Assembly (NCBI GenBank): GCA_933228675.1
Contig: OW121741.1
Location: 132,073,290-132,137,289, forward strand
Direction: 5' to 3'
DNA length: 64,000 nt
Source: Stomorhina lunata
Taxonomy: Eukaryota; Arthropoda; Insecta; Diptera; Rhiniidae
How positions within the stretch are numbered: the stretch's first letter is position 1; every line of letters begins with the position of its first letter. The position numbers and the translations under genes were made by a program. This document shows, in pieces, positions 48,753 to 60,365 of this stretch. Below the pieces are notes generated by a model that was given only the letters and a program-made list of their open reading frames with translations, was not told where the DNA came from and did no database searches.

Positions 48753-51028
48753 TCGACCATATTTTAATAAATTCTAAGTGGCGATCATCTTTACTTGATG
48801 TACGCTCAAGACGCGGAGCTGATATAAATAGCGACCATCATTTAGTTATGTGTAAAATTCGACTAAAGGTTACTGCTCTGATGTCTGATACGGCGAAAGC
48901 AGATCGGAAAATAGATGTAGGGAAACTGGAATCCGAAAGTCATCGGAATGCCTTTATTACTTCCATAAGGAATCGGCTTCCAGATGTAATAAACAGCAAC
49001 GGTGCCAGTATTAATGAAATCTCCAGGTGTGTCACACAAACATACAATGAAGTTGGCCAACAAATCCTAGGATTTAAAGATCACAAAAGAAAGATTTGGA
49101 TAACACAGGCAACATGGGACTTGATAGAACAACGCAGATCCCTTAAAGATGATGGAGCCCTCAAAGCAACATATCGTGATCTATCCAATAAAATAAAGAA
49201 GCCTGCAAGAAGGGACAAGAGAATGTGGATAGACGAGCAAGCGAGCCAAGCTGAATCAGCTGCAAGCAAAGGCGATATGAAGACCTTGTATAACATATCA
49301 AGGGTTTTGTGTGGCAAACCTACTTACAGTAACAGTCCTATCTTGAGTAGTAGTTTCACACTCCTTTCAACTGCGGATGAGCAACTAATACGCTGGATGG
49401 AGCACTTCAAGTCAACACTTAACAACCCTATTGGATTAACACCACTGGCTGAAGTGCATAATGAAACCAACCATGATAGTATATTCAGAGGAATTTCCGA
49501 CAGTCCGCCAACAATACAAGAAGTGAAGAACGCTATTAAAATCCTTAAACGCAACAAGGCCCCGGGCAATGACAATATTTCAGCGGAGATGCTTTTATGT
49601 GATGTTGAATTATCGTCGAGATTGTGGCACCCATTTGTGCGTAAAATATGGGAAGAAGAAGCTCTGCTAACCTCTTGGAATGAAGGTATACTAGTCAAAA
49701 TACCAAAAAAGGGTGACCCTAAAGACTGCAATAACTACAGGGGTATAACACTTCTGCCAATACCTAGCAAAATACTAAGTCGTGTAATTTTGAACAGAAT
49801 ATCCGACGCAGTTTCCTCTACACTCCGCGAAAATCAGTTTGGGTTTAGAGAAAACCGTTCTTGTGTTGATGTAATGAACACAGTGAGAATAGTATTAGAG
49901 CAATGTAATGAATTCCGCACTCCTATTTACCTAGCATTTATCGACTTTATGAAGGCCTTCGACAGTGTCAATAGAAGCTATCTATGGAGAATTTTAGAAA
50001 ATCGTAACATGTCGACGAAAATTCTCAACTTAATCCGGGCAATGTACGTTGATTTTAAAAGTCGAGTCCTACACAAGGGTAAACTATCAGATCCGTTCGA
50101 TGTTACTACTGGAGTAAGACAAGGATGCATATTATCACCTATACTTTTTATCCTCGTCATCGACAACATAATGCGTACGGCTCTAAAAGGTAGACACGGT
50201 ATCCAATGGACACCCTTTAAACAACTTGAGGACTTGGAATATGCCGATGACGTATGTCTTCTAAGCCAAAGCTCTGGCCGCCTTCAAGAGAATACTAACG
50301 CTATTACTGCTGAATCTCGTATAGCTGGTCTTGAAATTAATATTTCCAAGACAAAGATTATGCCTGGAGGCTATGGCGCAAACCCGTTGACACACATCAA
50401 TGTGAATAACGAGGTTATTGGGCGTGTAGATACCTTCAATTACCTGGGAAGCTTAGTAACTACAAAAGGTGGTGCAGACGAGGATATTAAATCGCGTATT
50501 AATAAGGCAAAATCTGCATTCGGCATTCTTCGAGCAATTTGGAAATCTCGGCAAATATCAACAACAACTAAGTTACGAATATATAACTCGAATGTCAAGT
50601 CCATCCTGTATTACGGCTGCGAAACATGGAAACGCACAAATGCCATCGATAAACGACTGCATACCTTTACAAACAAATGCTTAAGACAAATTCTTAATAT
50701 ATGGTGGCCGAATCGCATAAGAAATGAAGATCTACTTAATGCAACAGACCAAATCCCTGCTTCCACAGAGGTATGTCAACGGAAATGGCGATGGATAGGC
50801 CACACACTTCGAAGGCCAAATACCAACATTGCTCGACAAGCGCTTCGTTGGAATCCACAAGGAAGCGGCCGTCGTGTTGGTGCACCTGCTAGAACGTGGA
50901 GAAGATCAATTGATGCGGAGTTACAAGCAGCAAACTATTCATGGAATGATGTATGCCTAACATCTCGCAATAGAGTCCGATATAAAAGGATGGTTGAGGC
51001 CCTATGCTCCACTGGGAGTCAAGGATAA
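48752..51028 (+). CDS. RTE-1 endonuclease (partial) / reverse transcriptase
   Basis: One uninterrupted frame of about 758 codons encodes the polyprotein of a non-LTR retrotransposon, which nicks DNA and copies its RNA at the nick. The N-terminus keeps only the end of the endonuclease: IDHILINSKW and the SDHHL motif (near 48829). The reverse transcriptase follows: NKAPGNDNISAEML (near 49553), the A-block FIDFMKAFD (near 49934), GVRQGCILSPILF (near 50110) and the catalytic YADD (near 50240). A C-terminal region with WRWIGHTLRR and GRRVGAPARTW (50785-50910) is typical of this clade. The open frame extends upstream to 48638, but those codons are RTE-2 sequence out of frame. Catalytic residues look intact; the missing 5' part makes it a dead copy. 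Young by appearance, since 2.3 kb has no stop or frameshift. Confidence 0.92.
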   Translation: MDHILINSKWRSSLLDVRSRRGADINSDHHLVMCKIRLKVTALMSDTAKADRKIDVGKLESESHRNAFITSIRNRLPDVINSNGASINEISRCVTQTYNEVGQQILGFKDHKRKIWITQATWDLIEQRRSLKDDGALKATYRDLSNKIKKPARRDKRMWIDEQASQAESAASKGDMKTLYNISRVLCGKPTYSNSPILSSSFTLLSTADEQLIRWMEHFKSTLNNPIGLTPLAEVHNETNHDSIFRGISDSPPTIQEVKNAIKILKRNKAPGNDNISAEMLLCDVELSSRLWHPFVRKIWEEEALLTSWNEGILVKIPKKGDPKDCNNYRGITLLPIPSKILSRVILNRISDAVSSTLRENQFGFRENRSCVDVMNTVRIVLEQCNEFRTPIYLAFIDFMKAFDSVNRSYLWRILENRNMSTKILNLIRAMYVDFKSRVLHKGKLSDPFDVTTGVRQGCILSPILFILVIDNIMRTALKGRHGIQWTPFKQLEDLEYADDVCLLSQSSGRLQENTNAITAESRIAGLEINISKTKIMPGGYGANPLTHINVNNEVIGRVDTFNYLGSLVTTKGGADEDIKSRINKAKSAFGILRAIWKSRQISTTTKLRIYNSNVKSILYYGCETWKRTNAIDKRLHTFTNKCLRQILNIWWPNRIRNEDLLNATDQIPASTEVCQRKWRWIGHTLRRPNTNIARQALRWNPQGSGRRVGAPARTWRRSIDAELQAANYSWNDVCLTSRNRVRYKRMVEALCSTGSQG

Positions 51029-51035
51029 CAGAAGA
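48753..51035 (+). mobile_element. RTE-1, 5'-truncated RTE-like non-LTR retrotransposon
   Basis: The element lies between 11-bp target duplications. It starts within the endonuclease domain and ends 7 bases after the stop codon, i.e. with almost no 3' UTR, as is usual in the RTE clade. The same 3' end (GGATAACAGAAGA) is seen in a second insertion at 52060-52106, which confirms the boundary. Lacking the 5' half of the endonuclease, it cannot move on its own. Confidence 0.93.
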
Positions 51036-52059
51036 AGAGAGAAAAAGAGGGAAGAAAAACGACTATTCCGCAGAAAAAAAGAAAGATATGGAGGGACGTC
51101 TGTTTGAGGGGATTGAGTTGTATAAGACACAGAATGAAATTCATAAATTTTACCAAAAAATTAAGCACCAAACGGATGGTTATAGCAACTGTATACTTTC
51201 CTGTAACGACGACCAAGGAAATCTGGTTACAGATACAGAAAGCGTATTGAAACTGTGGAAGGAAAACTTTTGCAAGTTGTTGCTTGCAAATGGAAGCGAC
51301 CAAGATGACACGCCTTAACAATTCAGCGATGACGGCGTTATATGTCCGCCACCCAAACTGAATGAGGTTAGAACTGCAAAAGAGCGATTAAAAAATAATA
51401 AAGCTGCTGGTGCCGATGGTTTGCCAGCAGAGCTTTTTAAGGCTGGAGGTAATCAGGTCATTAAGGTGTATGTCCCGGCTCCTAAAATACATATGGTTAG
51501 AAGAACGCATGCCGGACGATTGGAATATCAGTGTCCTTTGTCCAGTGCACAAAAAAGGAGATAAAACTGTTGACTACAAAGCAGCTTTTGACAGCCCGAT
51601 ATGGAAGAAGGTTTGAAGCAATGTCTAAGTTCGGCATCCCTACAAAGCTAATAATGGTATGCAGGATGACACTAACTAATACGATCATGTTGTTGTTAAG
51701 ATAGGCAAGAACCTATCAGAGTCCTTCATAACTAAATGGGAATTCAGACAAGGTGACAGTCTATCTTGTGACCCCTTCAATATTGTGTTAGAGAAAATCT
51801 TACGAGACGCAGCAGTCGCGTTTGCCGATCACATTGATATTATAAGACGCACTCTACGCGAGGTAACTGCCGCCTTTTCCAATATCGAGAAGGAATCAAA
51901 CAAAATGGGTCTAGCTGTAAATGAATCAAAAACAAAACCGATGGTTTCTACAGGCAGACAAACCACTAGAATTCGATGACATGTGTCCGTTGAGAACTAT
52001 AGCTTCGAGGTTTTAAAAGAATTTGTATATCTTGGTACCGCTGTGAATATCAACAACGA

Positions 52060-52106
52060 TTCTTCTGTTATCCTTGACTCCCAGTGGAGCATAGGGCCTC
52101 AAAAAT
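52060..52106 (-). mobile_element. 47-bp dead-on-arrival insertion of an RTE-1 3' end
   Basis: Read on the minus strand, the last 40 bases of RTE-1 (50997-51036, from GAGGCCCTATG through GGATAACAGAAGA) are reproduced. It is flanked by a 12-bp duplication TATCAACAACGA at 52048-52059 and 52107-52118 and interrupts the RTE-2 frame. Confidence 0.9.
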
Positions 52107-52674
52107 TATCAACAACGACATAAGCTTCGAAATCAAACGTAGAATCATACTTGCCAATCGCTGCTATTTTGGACTAAGCAAACAGCTGAGAAACAAAGTC
52201 CTCTGCGTAAGAACTAAAATTACGCTCTATAAAACGCTTATACTACCCGTGTTACTGTATGGTGCAGAATCATGGGTACTTGCACAGGCAGATGAAGCTA
52301 TCCTAGGAGTGTTTGAGAGGAAAATCCTACGGAAAATATTTGGACCAGTCTGCGTCAACAATGAGCATCGACATCGAATGAATCATGAGCTGTATGAGTT
52401 ATACGCTGACATAGACATAGTAAAACGCATTAAGCAACAGCGGCTGTGCTAAATAGGACATGTTGTGCGAATGGATGAAAATACTCCGGCAAGAAATGAT
52501 CCTGAGGGAACTCGTAGAAGAGGGCGTCCAAAACTTCGATGGAAAGATCAAGTAGAAGAAAATCTTTCAAAACTTGGCATAAGAAATTGGAGAATATGCG
52601 CACAAGATAGAAGCGCATTGAATTCTAAAATATGTTCGGCATTTGACCTAAACAGGTTGTTACTATAGGCCATT

Positions 52675-52694
52675 TAAGTAAGTAAGTAAGTAAG
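52675..52694 (+). repeat. (TAAG)5 tail of RTE-2
   Basis: Five tandem TAAG units follow the RTE-2 stop codon; RTE elements commonly end in short tandem repeats. Confidence 0.85.
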
Positions 52695-52749
52695 TTTGAC
52701 TCAATGCTTTGTTTTCCGTAAGCTTTCGGGCAAATTTGTGAAACTAACT

Positions 52750-53122
52750 TCCGAAGACTAATCGTTCTCCATCACAACCATTCAAGCTTACACAAATCCC
52801 GTCAAACAAGTAAAGTTTTGAGCAGTTCAAATATTGAAACATCCTCTATACATTCCTGACTTGGCACTTTATGACTTCTTTTTGGTGCCAAATGTCAAAG
52901 GTAAACAGCTTGAACCTCGCCGAAGAAGCAGTTGAAGCGTTTAAAGATCGTGTATTGCAAGGGTCTCCAGGGATATCGAAAAACTGCTATGATAAATTGT
53001 TTTAACGAATGCAAAAGTCTGTTGAACATCAAGGGGAATATGAAAATATTGAAAATCAATGAAGCCATTTTATTTTCAAATGTTGGTTATTATTCCCGAT
53101 ACTTAAATAGTACCACCCGTTA
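52750..53122 (+). pseudogene. mariner M3 transposase, C-terminal relic
   Basis: The sequence matches the last part of a mariner transposase in several shifted frames. Recognisable are a PDLALYDFFLVPN segment near 52857 (the region holding the third catalytic aspartate), EEAVEAFKDRVLQ near 52924, and RMQKSVEHQGEY near 53010. The right terminal repeat GTACCACCCG lies at 53111-53120. The 5' part and left end are missing. Distinct from M1 and M2. Confidence 0.75.
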
Positions 53123-53415
53123 AATAAAATTGCATCGTTACTCGGCTTTTTTAGGCACTTGGTAGAATTTAAACCTAGGCTACTAATTTGAACATACTTT
53201 GTCTCTAAGACACTTCTTTTTTAGGAGAATTACACTGAAAAAAGTTTAGATCGATATCTTGAAGAGTTTGAATTTGTTAAAAATGGCAATTTATGGGCAT
53301 AATTTGAGTAAATGCTCGGTAAGTTTTACTTGTATTTAATTCTAATAAAAAATAATATTACCGCTTAGTTTATGGAAAACCTATACTGAAAGGTTTTTTT
53401 AGCATTGGACGAGAT
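53122..53415. other. AT-rich sequence, nothing recognised
   Basis: No gene or repeat assigned. Confidence 0.5.
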
Positions 53416-54725
53416 TAACCCTTTCTTCACCGGGGTCAAAGGTCAAAATTTTGGTTACCTAAAATTTACGTTTTCGTGAAATTCTTCAACTTTAAATTGT
53501 GCGGGGAAGCGGTTCAAAATATCGGCCTAAACTTTTTTGAGTTTAATTCTCCCATTTGTCTGTTTTAACATACTGATGCGGAATTTCCTAATTTTTATTA
53601 TTTGTTAACCAAAATTATCAAAAAACAAGTAAGAAAGTGCTATAGTCGGTCAAGCCCGACCATACGATACCCTTTACCACTAAGGTCAAAAGTGTTATTT
53701 TTCCTGTATAAAGACAAATATTTGCTAAATTTTGCCATCATACGAACATTTTCTCAAAACTTACATATTTAAGCTGCTTCCGACATTTGAACTTATATGA
53801 GAGCTAAGGTCAAATGTGGACCAATAATCTCGAAATTTTTCAAATTTATTACAGATGTTACAAAAATTATGTTATCTTCAGATTTACGAGCGTTTTAGTG
53901 AGTTTTTAAAGAAAAGTTTGTACGGGAGCTATGTTCAAATGTGGACCGATTTTAACGAAATTTAGTACAGTGATTTAGGTTTACATTAGCAGTATTTGAT
54001 TTAAATTTCGTGAAAAAATATTGATATTTGTGGCCAATATATCAATTACGGGAAGTGGGACCTATGGGAGGTACCATAAATAATGAACCGATTTTGACGA
54101 ATTTCAATAGCCATAGTCCCATTATCAAAAAAATTATCTGTCCTAAATTTCATCAAATTATCTTTAGAATTGCGACCTGTAGTTTGATTACAAGGTTTAC
54201 ATGGGGGTCCAGCCAGCCAGCCTGAAGGACGGACGGGCGAACATCGCTAAATCGACTCAGAAAGTGATTCTAAGCCTATTGGTATACTAAAAGGTGGGTC
54301 TAAGACAAATATTTCCATGCGTTACATACATCAGCACAAACTTATAATACCTATTCCACCTATGGTGGTGAAGGGTATAATTAAAAACATTTTTTTTGAA
54401 ACCGACCTGAGAAAGATGTACCATTTTCCAACATGAAAAAAACTAAGTAAACTCTATAATATTTTAACAAAACTGAACTATTTAAGTTTTTTAACTGATA
54501 AAACATGTTTAACTTTCGAATTTCTTTATTAACAAAAAAAAGTTTGATACATATCCTTAGGCGCTTTTTCTAGGATATGAATCTTCGGGAACAATAACTC
54601 CAAAACTACTTTATGAATTTTTGTCCTTGACTATCTGAAATATAGCTGTGTTAGTTCTCTTTTATATTCCATTATTTTTTCTTGTAAAATTTAATTACTT
54701 TTGGTTGGAATTTTGTAAAAACAAA
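53415..54725 (+). repeat. Dispersed repeat R1, copy B, split by a Helitron-like element
   Basis: 53415-53625 and 54381-54725 match copy A at 7080-7420 and 8815-9010. The Helitron-like insertion lies at 53626-54380; copy A is continuous there. Conversely copy A carries R2 at a position (near 54500 here) where this copy is continuous. Confidence 0.82.
53626..54380 (+). mobile_element. Helitron-like (INE-1/DINE-1-like) element, intact copy
   Basis: About 755 bp. It begins ACAAGTAAGAAAGTGCTATA followed by the GGTCAAGCCCGACC hairpin, and ends with a CACCTATGGTGGTG hairpin inside ATACC...GGGTATA. Insertion added no visible target duplication, in keeping with Helitron-type insertion. The layout resembles Drosophila INE-1 elements (an actively conserved end with GACTATAGC.TTCTTACTTGT). 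The frame at 54028-54225 is not a gene. Confidence 0.8.
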
Positions 54726-55190
54726 AAAAGAAGCAATTTTCCCAAACGTAGGCTCTTAAACTTTGGGTTACATTTTCAGATCTGAACTTTTAGACCTATT
54801 GTTACAATATTTATCCAAATTGATCTCAAAAAACTGAGTTCTTGATATTTACATCAGTATCCACCTCATCGTGATAGGTTATACCTCTAATGTACATATT
54901 ATTTAGGTTATCCTAAAAGTATGCTACACAAATGTTTATGAAATATCTTATGTTTGAATCGATATCGAAAGTGAAGATTTGGTCCCAAAATTATTATATT
55001 CTACTTTTTAAGTTTTATTTGACTTAAAACAACTACAAATTTCATACGAAACCTTCCAAACTTTCAGATTTTTTTGAAGAAAAATTCCTTTTGCGACCAC
55101 TGTGCCTTAAGACAATTCTGTTGTGTAGAAAAACTACTCTAAATTTAAATTTTATTACAATTCAGAAAAACTCATAATTATTTTAATTAA
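54725..55190. other. AT-rich sequence downstream of the host gene
   Basis: No feature seen. Confidence 0.5.
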
Positions 55191-55195
55191 CACAG

Positions 55196-55201
55196 TTTAT
55201 T
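55196..55201 (-). terminator. Polyadenylation signal AATAAA
   Basis: It lies about 240 bases downstream of the stop codon at 55442 on the minus strand, in an AT-rich 3' UTR. Confidence 0.55.
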
Positions 55202-55441
55202 AAATGCAAAATCTATCTATATACAAAAGAACTTAAAACTAATTTAATATATTTTTTTTTTTTTTTTGTTTTTTAACTTGGGCCGTAAACTACATCACTA
55301 AGGGTCCTGACTAAATAACACTTAAAAAGCGCTTAACATGGAATTAGATATAGTAATAGGTGGGGGTGGGTTGTGCTGGATGCAAAAGCCAATAATGAGT
55401 GAAGAATTTATGAAGAATTTTGAAAACTTATTTTAAAACTA

Positions 55442-55984
55442 TCAACAAAAATGTAAGCTATTAAATTTATCACGATCATCGCGCACCATCTTATTATACT
55501 GCCATTTCTCGCCATCCGAGGCATTTTTGGACCAGGCGCTATTGGAATGATTCGAGCTCGAGGAGGAGCTGGAACTGGAGCCAAAAGAGCTTTGGTACTT
55601 GGAGCCGGTGGCCGAGCTTTTGGTGTTGTTGGGTTCCTGAGAAGTCAAACACTTTTCGGTGCGATTAGTATAAACCATTTTGTCAGAAATTTTAAAAAAA
55701 GTCTCTCTCAAAAATAATCCGTAATCAAGGGGTAATCCTTTTTCAAATAAATTGAGAAATCTCAAAGGGAATTTCACGGCACGTATTGTATGAAGGTGAG
55801 AACTTTAAGCTCTAGATTGTTGGCGGCGTTACCAGTGCGTGAGCCTCGGTAGCTGGCAGGATCCTTGGTTAGACTGGAATTTTTGAAAAAAAAAGTTTTA
55901 TAAAAAAATTGAATTTGGTTGATTTAATAAATCTTAAACTTACCGTTGTTTACGTTGTTGTTTTGCTGACAGGGGTCTTAACAT
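55442..55984 (-). CDS. Small spliced host gene, product unknown
   Basis: On the minus strand an ATG at 55984 opens MLRPLSAKQQRKQR. A strong donor (CG|GTAAGT, 55944/55943) and an acceptor (TTCCAG, 55874) define a 70-base intron, and the frame continues across it as LTKDPASYRGSRTGNAANN to a stop at 55774-55776 (46 aa). A second acceptor (TTCTCAG|GAACCC at 55637/55636) leads to a serine-rich tail (SSFG then nine S, then KNASDGEKWQYNKMVRDDRD) ending HFC with a stop at 55442-55444. Joining these needs a weak donor (TAC|GTGCCG, 55783/55782) and would give 108 aa. Alternatively, translation starts at the ATG at 55678, which has a good fly-type context (CAAAATGG), giving a 78-aa protein. I do not recognise either product. 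GC content is well above the surroundings. No signal peptide or membrane segment seen. Confidence 0.6.
55874..55943 (-). other. 70-base intron of the minus-strand gene
   Basis: GTAAGT donor at 55943-55938 and pyrimidine-containing TTCCAG acceptor at 55874. The reading frame is preserved across it, which is strong evidence that it is real. Confidence 0.75.
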
Positions 55985-56049
55985 TGACACCAAAAATTAT
56001 ATCATTCCTTTAAGATGAAATTAGGCCAAATCTTTTTAAAAAGTTGTGG
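55944..56049 (-). other. Candidate exon with 5' UTR and start codon
   Basis: An acceptor-like CTAACAG|CCACAAC at 56050/56049 precedes the ATG at 55984. It would pair with the donor at 56345 to give a 295-base intron. Confidence 0.45.
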
Positions 56050-56344
56050 CTGTTAGGTTCCGAAATTGTAAAAATTTTTAATCCAAAATGTTTTATTTTT
56101 TAGTAATCCTCAATTATTTTAAAGAGAGTTGCTTTAAATTTTTTTGTTAAAATTTTTTTTTACTAAATAAATTTTTCCTTTAATTTCCGACAACTTTCTT
56201 TCTTGAATTTAGTTCCACAACTAATGCACTCTCTGTGTAAAATTGTTGTTTAAATACTTAAGTCGCTTTGAAGAATTTAATTTTATTTAAATTTATCAAA
56301 TATTCTAATGAAATGCAGTTGAAACACCTGCCTTATCTGCTTAC

Positions 56345-56420
56345 CTGACTAACTAATTCTGCCGTTGCTGCCGCTGCCGTTCGTTTATTTTTTTAACGTC
56401 TGCATATGTACGTATGTCTG
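56345..56420 (-). other. Candidate 5' UTR exon
   Basis: On the minus strand GGCAGCGGCAGCAACGGCAG is followed by AATTAGTTAGTCAG and a near-consensus donor GTAAGC (56344). The GC-rich CAG-repeat leader is typical of fly 5' UTRs. The transcription start is not defined; a TATAAATT sequence lies upstream near 56510. Confidence 0.45.
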
Positions 56421-57117
56421 TCTGTCTTTTCTTCTGACTCTTTGGTGTAATTTATTAAGTATATTTTTTTTAAATTTTCTGTTTTTGTGCTAAAAACTGG
56501 TTCATATAAAAATTTATAATATTTTCGCTCACAAATTGTCTAAAAAAAAACCCGCTTACTCATGTATCACGTACCTACTAACTCTTTTTTCTTCTCGAAA
56601 CAAAATCTTTATAAAGTTTAATTACGTCGAGTATCTGCCACAGACTTTTTTATGGCAAATTTTACTGGTTTTGTTTGGTTATCTTTAGCGCAAAAAAAAT
56701 ACCTGTAGGAATATTTTTCATCGGATTTTTGACAAACGAATTTGAAAATAACCGGCCCTCGAGATCTTATCTAATACCATACCCCTAAAGCCTTCATAGT
56801 ATTTTCTTGGAACTATTCTACATCTAGTTTGTAGCTTCTGTTTTTTTAGTTAATGGGAGCAGATGGCGCGTGTTGTTTACATAAGTTTTTTATCTTATTT
56901 TTTTTTAAGATTTTGAAAATATTTACCTCTCGTTGTGCTTTGTCATACTTTAATCTCCTAAAATAGTTCATTCACTTTTTTATACTTTTTATGTTTATTA
57001 TTTTATTTGTTATTAGAGACCATAAAAATGGAAACTTGTGACGTTAAAAGTTTTTGCTAAAATTTTTTAAAATATCCCCTAAAAACTAGAAGGCTACTAG
57101 AATTATTACAAATACAT
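56420..57117. other. Possible upstream region of the host gene
   Basis: AT-rich, unassigned, ending at the CTGT microsatellite. Confidence 0.4.
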
Positions 57118-57167
57118 TTGTATATACCATTAAAAGATGGACATTCCCATAATGTTGGCTTAAGCGA

Positions 57168-57815
<648 letters not shown>

Positions 57816-60020
57816 CAAAAAATTTATTAAAGAAATTTTATGTATATGGAAAAATTTATTAAAGAAATTTTTTGGAAACAAAAAATTTACTAAAAAAATT
57901 ACCAAAAATTTTACTAAAGAAATTTTTTGGAACCAAAAAATTTAGAAAGAATTTTTTTTTGGACCAAAAAATTTGCTAAAGAAATTTTTTGAAACCAAAA
58001 AATTTACTAACGAAATTTTTTGGAACCAAAAAAATTACTAAAGAAATTTCTTGGAACCAAAAAATATGTTAAAGAATTTTAAAAAATATTTACTAAAGAA
58101 AATTTTTGGAACCAAAAAAATTTACTAAAGAAATTTTTTGGAAGCAAAAAATTTACTAAAGAAATTTTTTTGGAACCAAAAAAATTTACTAAAGATATTT
58201 TTTTCGGAACCAAAAAATTTACTAAAGAAAATTTTTGGAACCAAAAAATTTACTTAAGAAGTTTTTTGGAACCAAAAAATTTACTAAAGAAATTTTTTGA
58301 AACCAAAAAAATTTACTAAAGAAATTTTTTGGAATCAACAATTTGGAACAAAAAAATTTACTAAAGAAATTTTTTGGAACCAAAAAATTTAGAAAGAATT
58401 TTTTTTGGACCAAAAAATTTGCTAAAGAAATTTTTTGAAACCAAAAAATTTACTAAAGAAATTTCTTGGAACCAAAAAATTTGTTAAAGAATTTTATTTG
58501 GAAGCAAAATATTTAGTAAAAAAATTGTTTGGAATCAAAAAAATTTACTAAAGAAATTTTTTGGAACCAACAAATTTACTAAAGATTTTTTTTGGAAGCA
58601 AAAAATTTACTAAAGAAATTTTTTGGAAGCAAAAAATTTACTAAAGAAATTTTTTGGAAGCAAAAAATTTACTAAAGAAATTTTTTGGAAGCAAAAAATT
58701 TACTAAAGAAATTTTTTGGAAGCAAAAAATTTACTAAAGAAGTTTTTTGGAACTAAAAAATTTACTAGAAAAATTTTTTGGAATCAAAAAATTTACTAAA
58801 GAATTTTTTTGGAACCAAAAAATTTATTAAAAAAATTTTTGGAACCACAAAATTTACTAAAGAAATTTTTTGGAACCAAAAAACTTACTTAAGAAATTTT
58901 TTAGAACCAAAAAATTTACTAAAGAAATTTTTTGGAACCAAAAAATTTACTAAAGAAATTTTTTGGAACCAAATAATTTACTAAAGAAAATTTTTGGAAC
59001 CAAAAAATTTACTAAAGAAAATTTTTGGAACCAAAAAATTTACTAAAGAAAATTTTTGGAACCAAAAAATTTACTTAAGAAATTTTTTGGAACCAAAAAA
59101 TTTACTAAAGAAATTTTTTGAAACCAAAAAAATTTACTAAAGAAATTTTTTGGAAGCAAAAAATTTACTAAAGAAATTTTTTGGAAGCAAAAAATTTACT
59201 AAAGAAATTTTTTGGAAGCAAAAAATTTACTAAAGAAATTTTTTGGAAGCAAAAAATTTACTAAAGAAGTTTTTTGGAACTAAAAAATTTACTAGAAAAA
59301 TTTTTTGGAATAAAAAAATTTACTAAAGAATTTTTTTGGAACCAAAAAATTTATTAAAAAATTTTTTGGAACCACAAAATTTACTAAAGAAATTTTTTGG
59401 AACCAAAAAACTTACTTAAGAAATTTTTTAGAACCAAAAAATTTACTAAAGAAATTTTTTGGAACCAAAAAATTTAGTAAAGAAATTTTTTGGAACCAAA
59501 AAATTTAGTAAAGAAATTTTTTGGAACCAAAAAATTTAGTAAAGAAATTTGTTGGAACCAAAAAATTTAGTAAAGAAATTTTTTGGAACCAAAAAGTTTA
59601 CCAAAGAAATTTTTTGGAACCAAAAAATTTACTAAAGAAATTTTTTGGAACCAAAAAATTTACTAAAGAAATTTTTTGAAATCAAAAAATTTACTAAATC
59701 AATTTTTTGAAATCAAAAAATTTACTAAATCAATTTTTTGGAACCAAAAAATTTACTAAAGAAATTTTTTGGAACCAAAAAATTTACTAAAGAAATTTTT
59801 TGGAACCAAAAAACTTACTAAAGAAATTTTTTGAAATCAAAAAATTTACTAAAGAAATTTTTTGGAACCAAAAAATTTACTAAAGAAATTGTTTTGGAAC
59901 CAAAAAAATTTACTAAAGAAATTTTTTTGGAAGCAAAAAATTTACTAAAGAAATTTTTTGGAACCAAAAAAATTTACTTAAGAAATTTTTTTCGGAACCA
60001 AAAAATTTTTTTAAAAGATT
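57816..60020. repeat. AT-rich 31-bp minisatellite (GGAACCAAAAAATTTACTAA type)
   Basis: Unit GGAACCAAAAAATTTACTAA plus AGAAATTTTTT, with GGAAGC as the main variant (GGAAGC at 58625 and 58656 gives the 31-bp period). A block of about 527 bp is duplicated (CTAGAA variant at 58765 and 59292). Frames in it (58222-58413, 58778-58984, 59831-60025) are repeat translations. Confidence 0.96.
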
Positions 60021-60035
60021 TTTGAAACCAAAAAA

Positions 60036-60165
60036 AACAGAACAAAAAAATAGGCAGAGTTGCCGCATTTTTATACTTTTAACTAAAATAGGTTTTGTTT
60101 TTTCAATGTGTAGTTCTAATGTTTTAAAAAGAAAAAGTTTTCTAGTCCCTTTTTTGTCAAATATT
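60036..60165 (-). repeat. Reverse copy of the R3 minisatellite flank
   Basis: Reverse complement of about 11220-11345, including GGCAGAGTTGCCG and TTTTTTCAATGTGTA. Confidence 0.75.
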
Positions 60166-60365
60166 TTTATCAAAAATTTTTCTATAGACAATTTCCATAG
60201 AAAAATTTTTGATAAAAAATTTTCCATAGAAAAATTTTTGATAAAAAATTTCGCATAGAAAAATTTTTGATAAAAAATTTTCCATAGAAAAATTTTTGAT
60301 AAAAAATTTTCCATAGAAAAATTTTTGATAAAAAATTTTCCATAGAAAAATTTTTGATAAAAATG
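60150..60365. repeat. AT-rich 29-bp minisatellite attached to R3
   Basis: Unit CATAGAAAAATTTTTGATAA plus AAAATTTTC; same as the array at 10605-11235. Confidence 0.95.

Larger units (their letters stand above)
51036..52694 (+). pseudogene. RTE-2 retrotransposon, 3' part, decayed
   Basis: It continues the linker (REEKRLFRRKK, then IHKFYQKIKHQTDGY and LVTDTESVLKLWKENF) and the start of the reverse transcriptase (NKAAGADGLPAELF, near 51397). A deletion of the RT core then joins HKKGDKT to VDYKAAFDS (about 51550-51595). FRQGDSLSCDPFN, a FADH in place of the catalytic YADD/FADD (near 51820), VYLGTAVN (52025) and RCYFGLSKQLRNK to VLLYGAESWVL follow. The C-terminus (GHVVRMDENTPARN, GRPKLRWKDQVEENL) runs to a stop at 52666-52668. 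A (TAAG)5 tail at 52675-52694 is an RTE-like 3' end. Several frameshifts and stops. RTE-1 and a 47-bp RTE-1 fragment are inserted in it. Confidence 0.88.
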
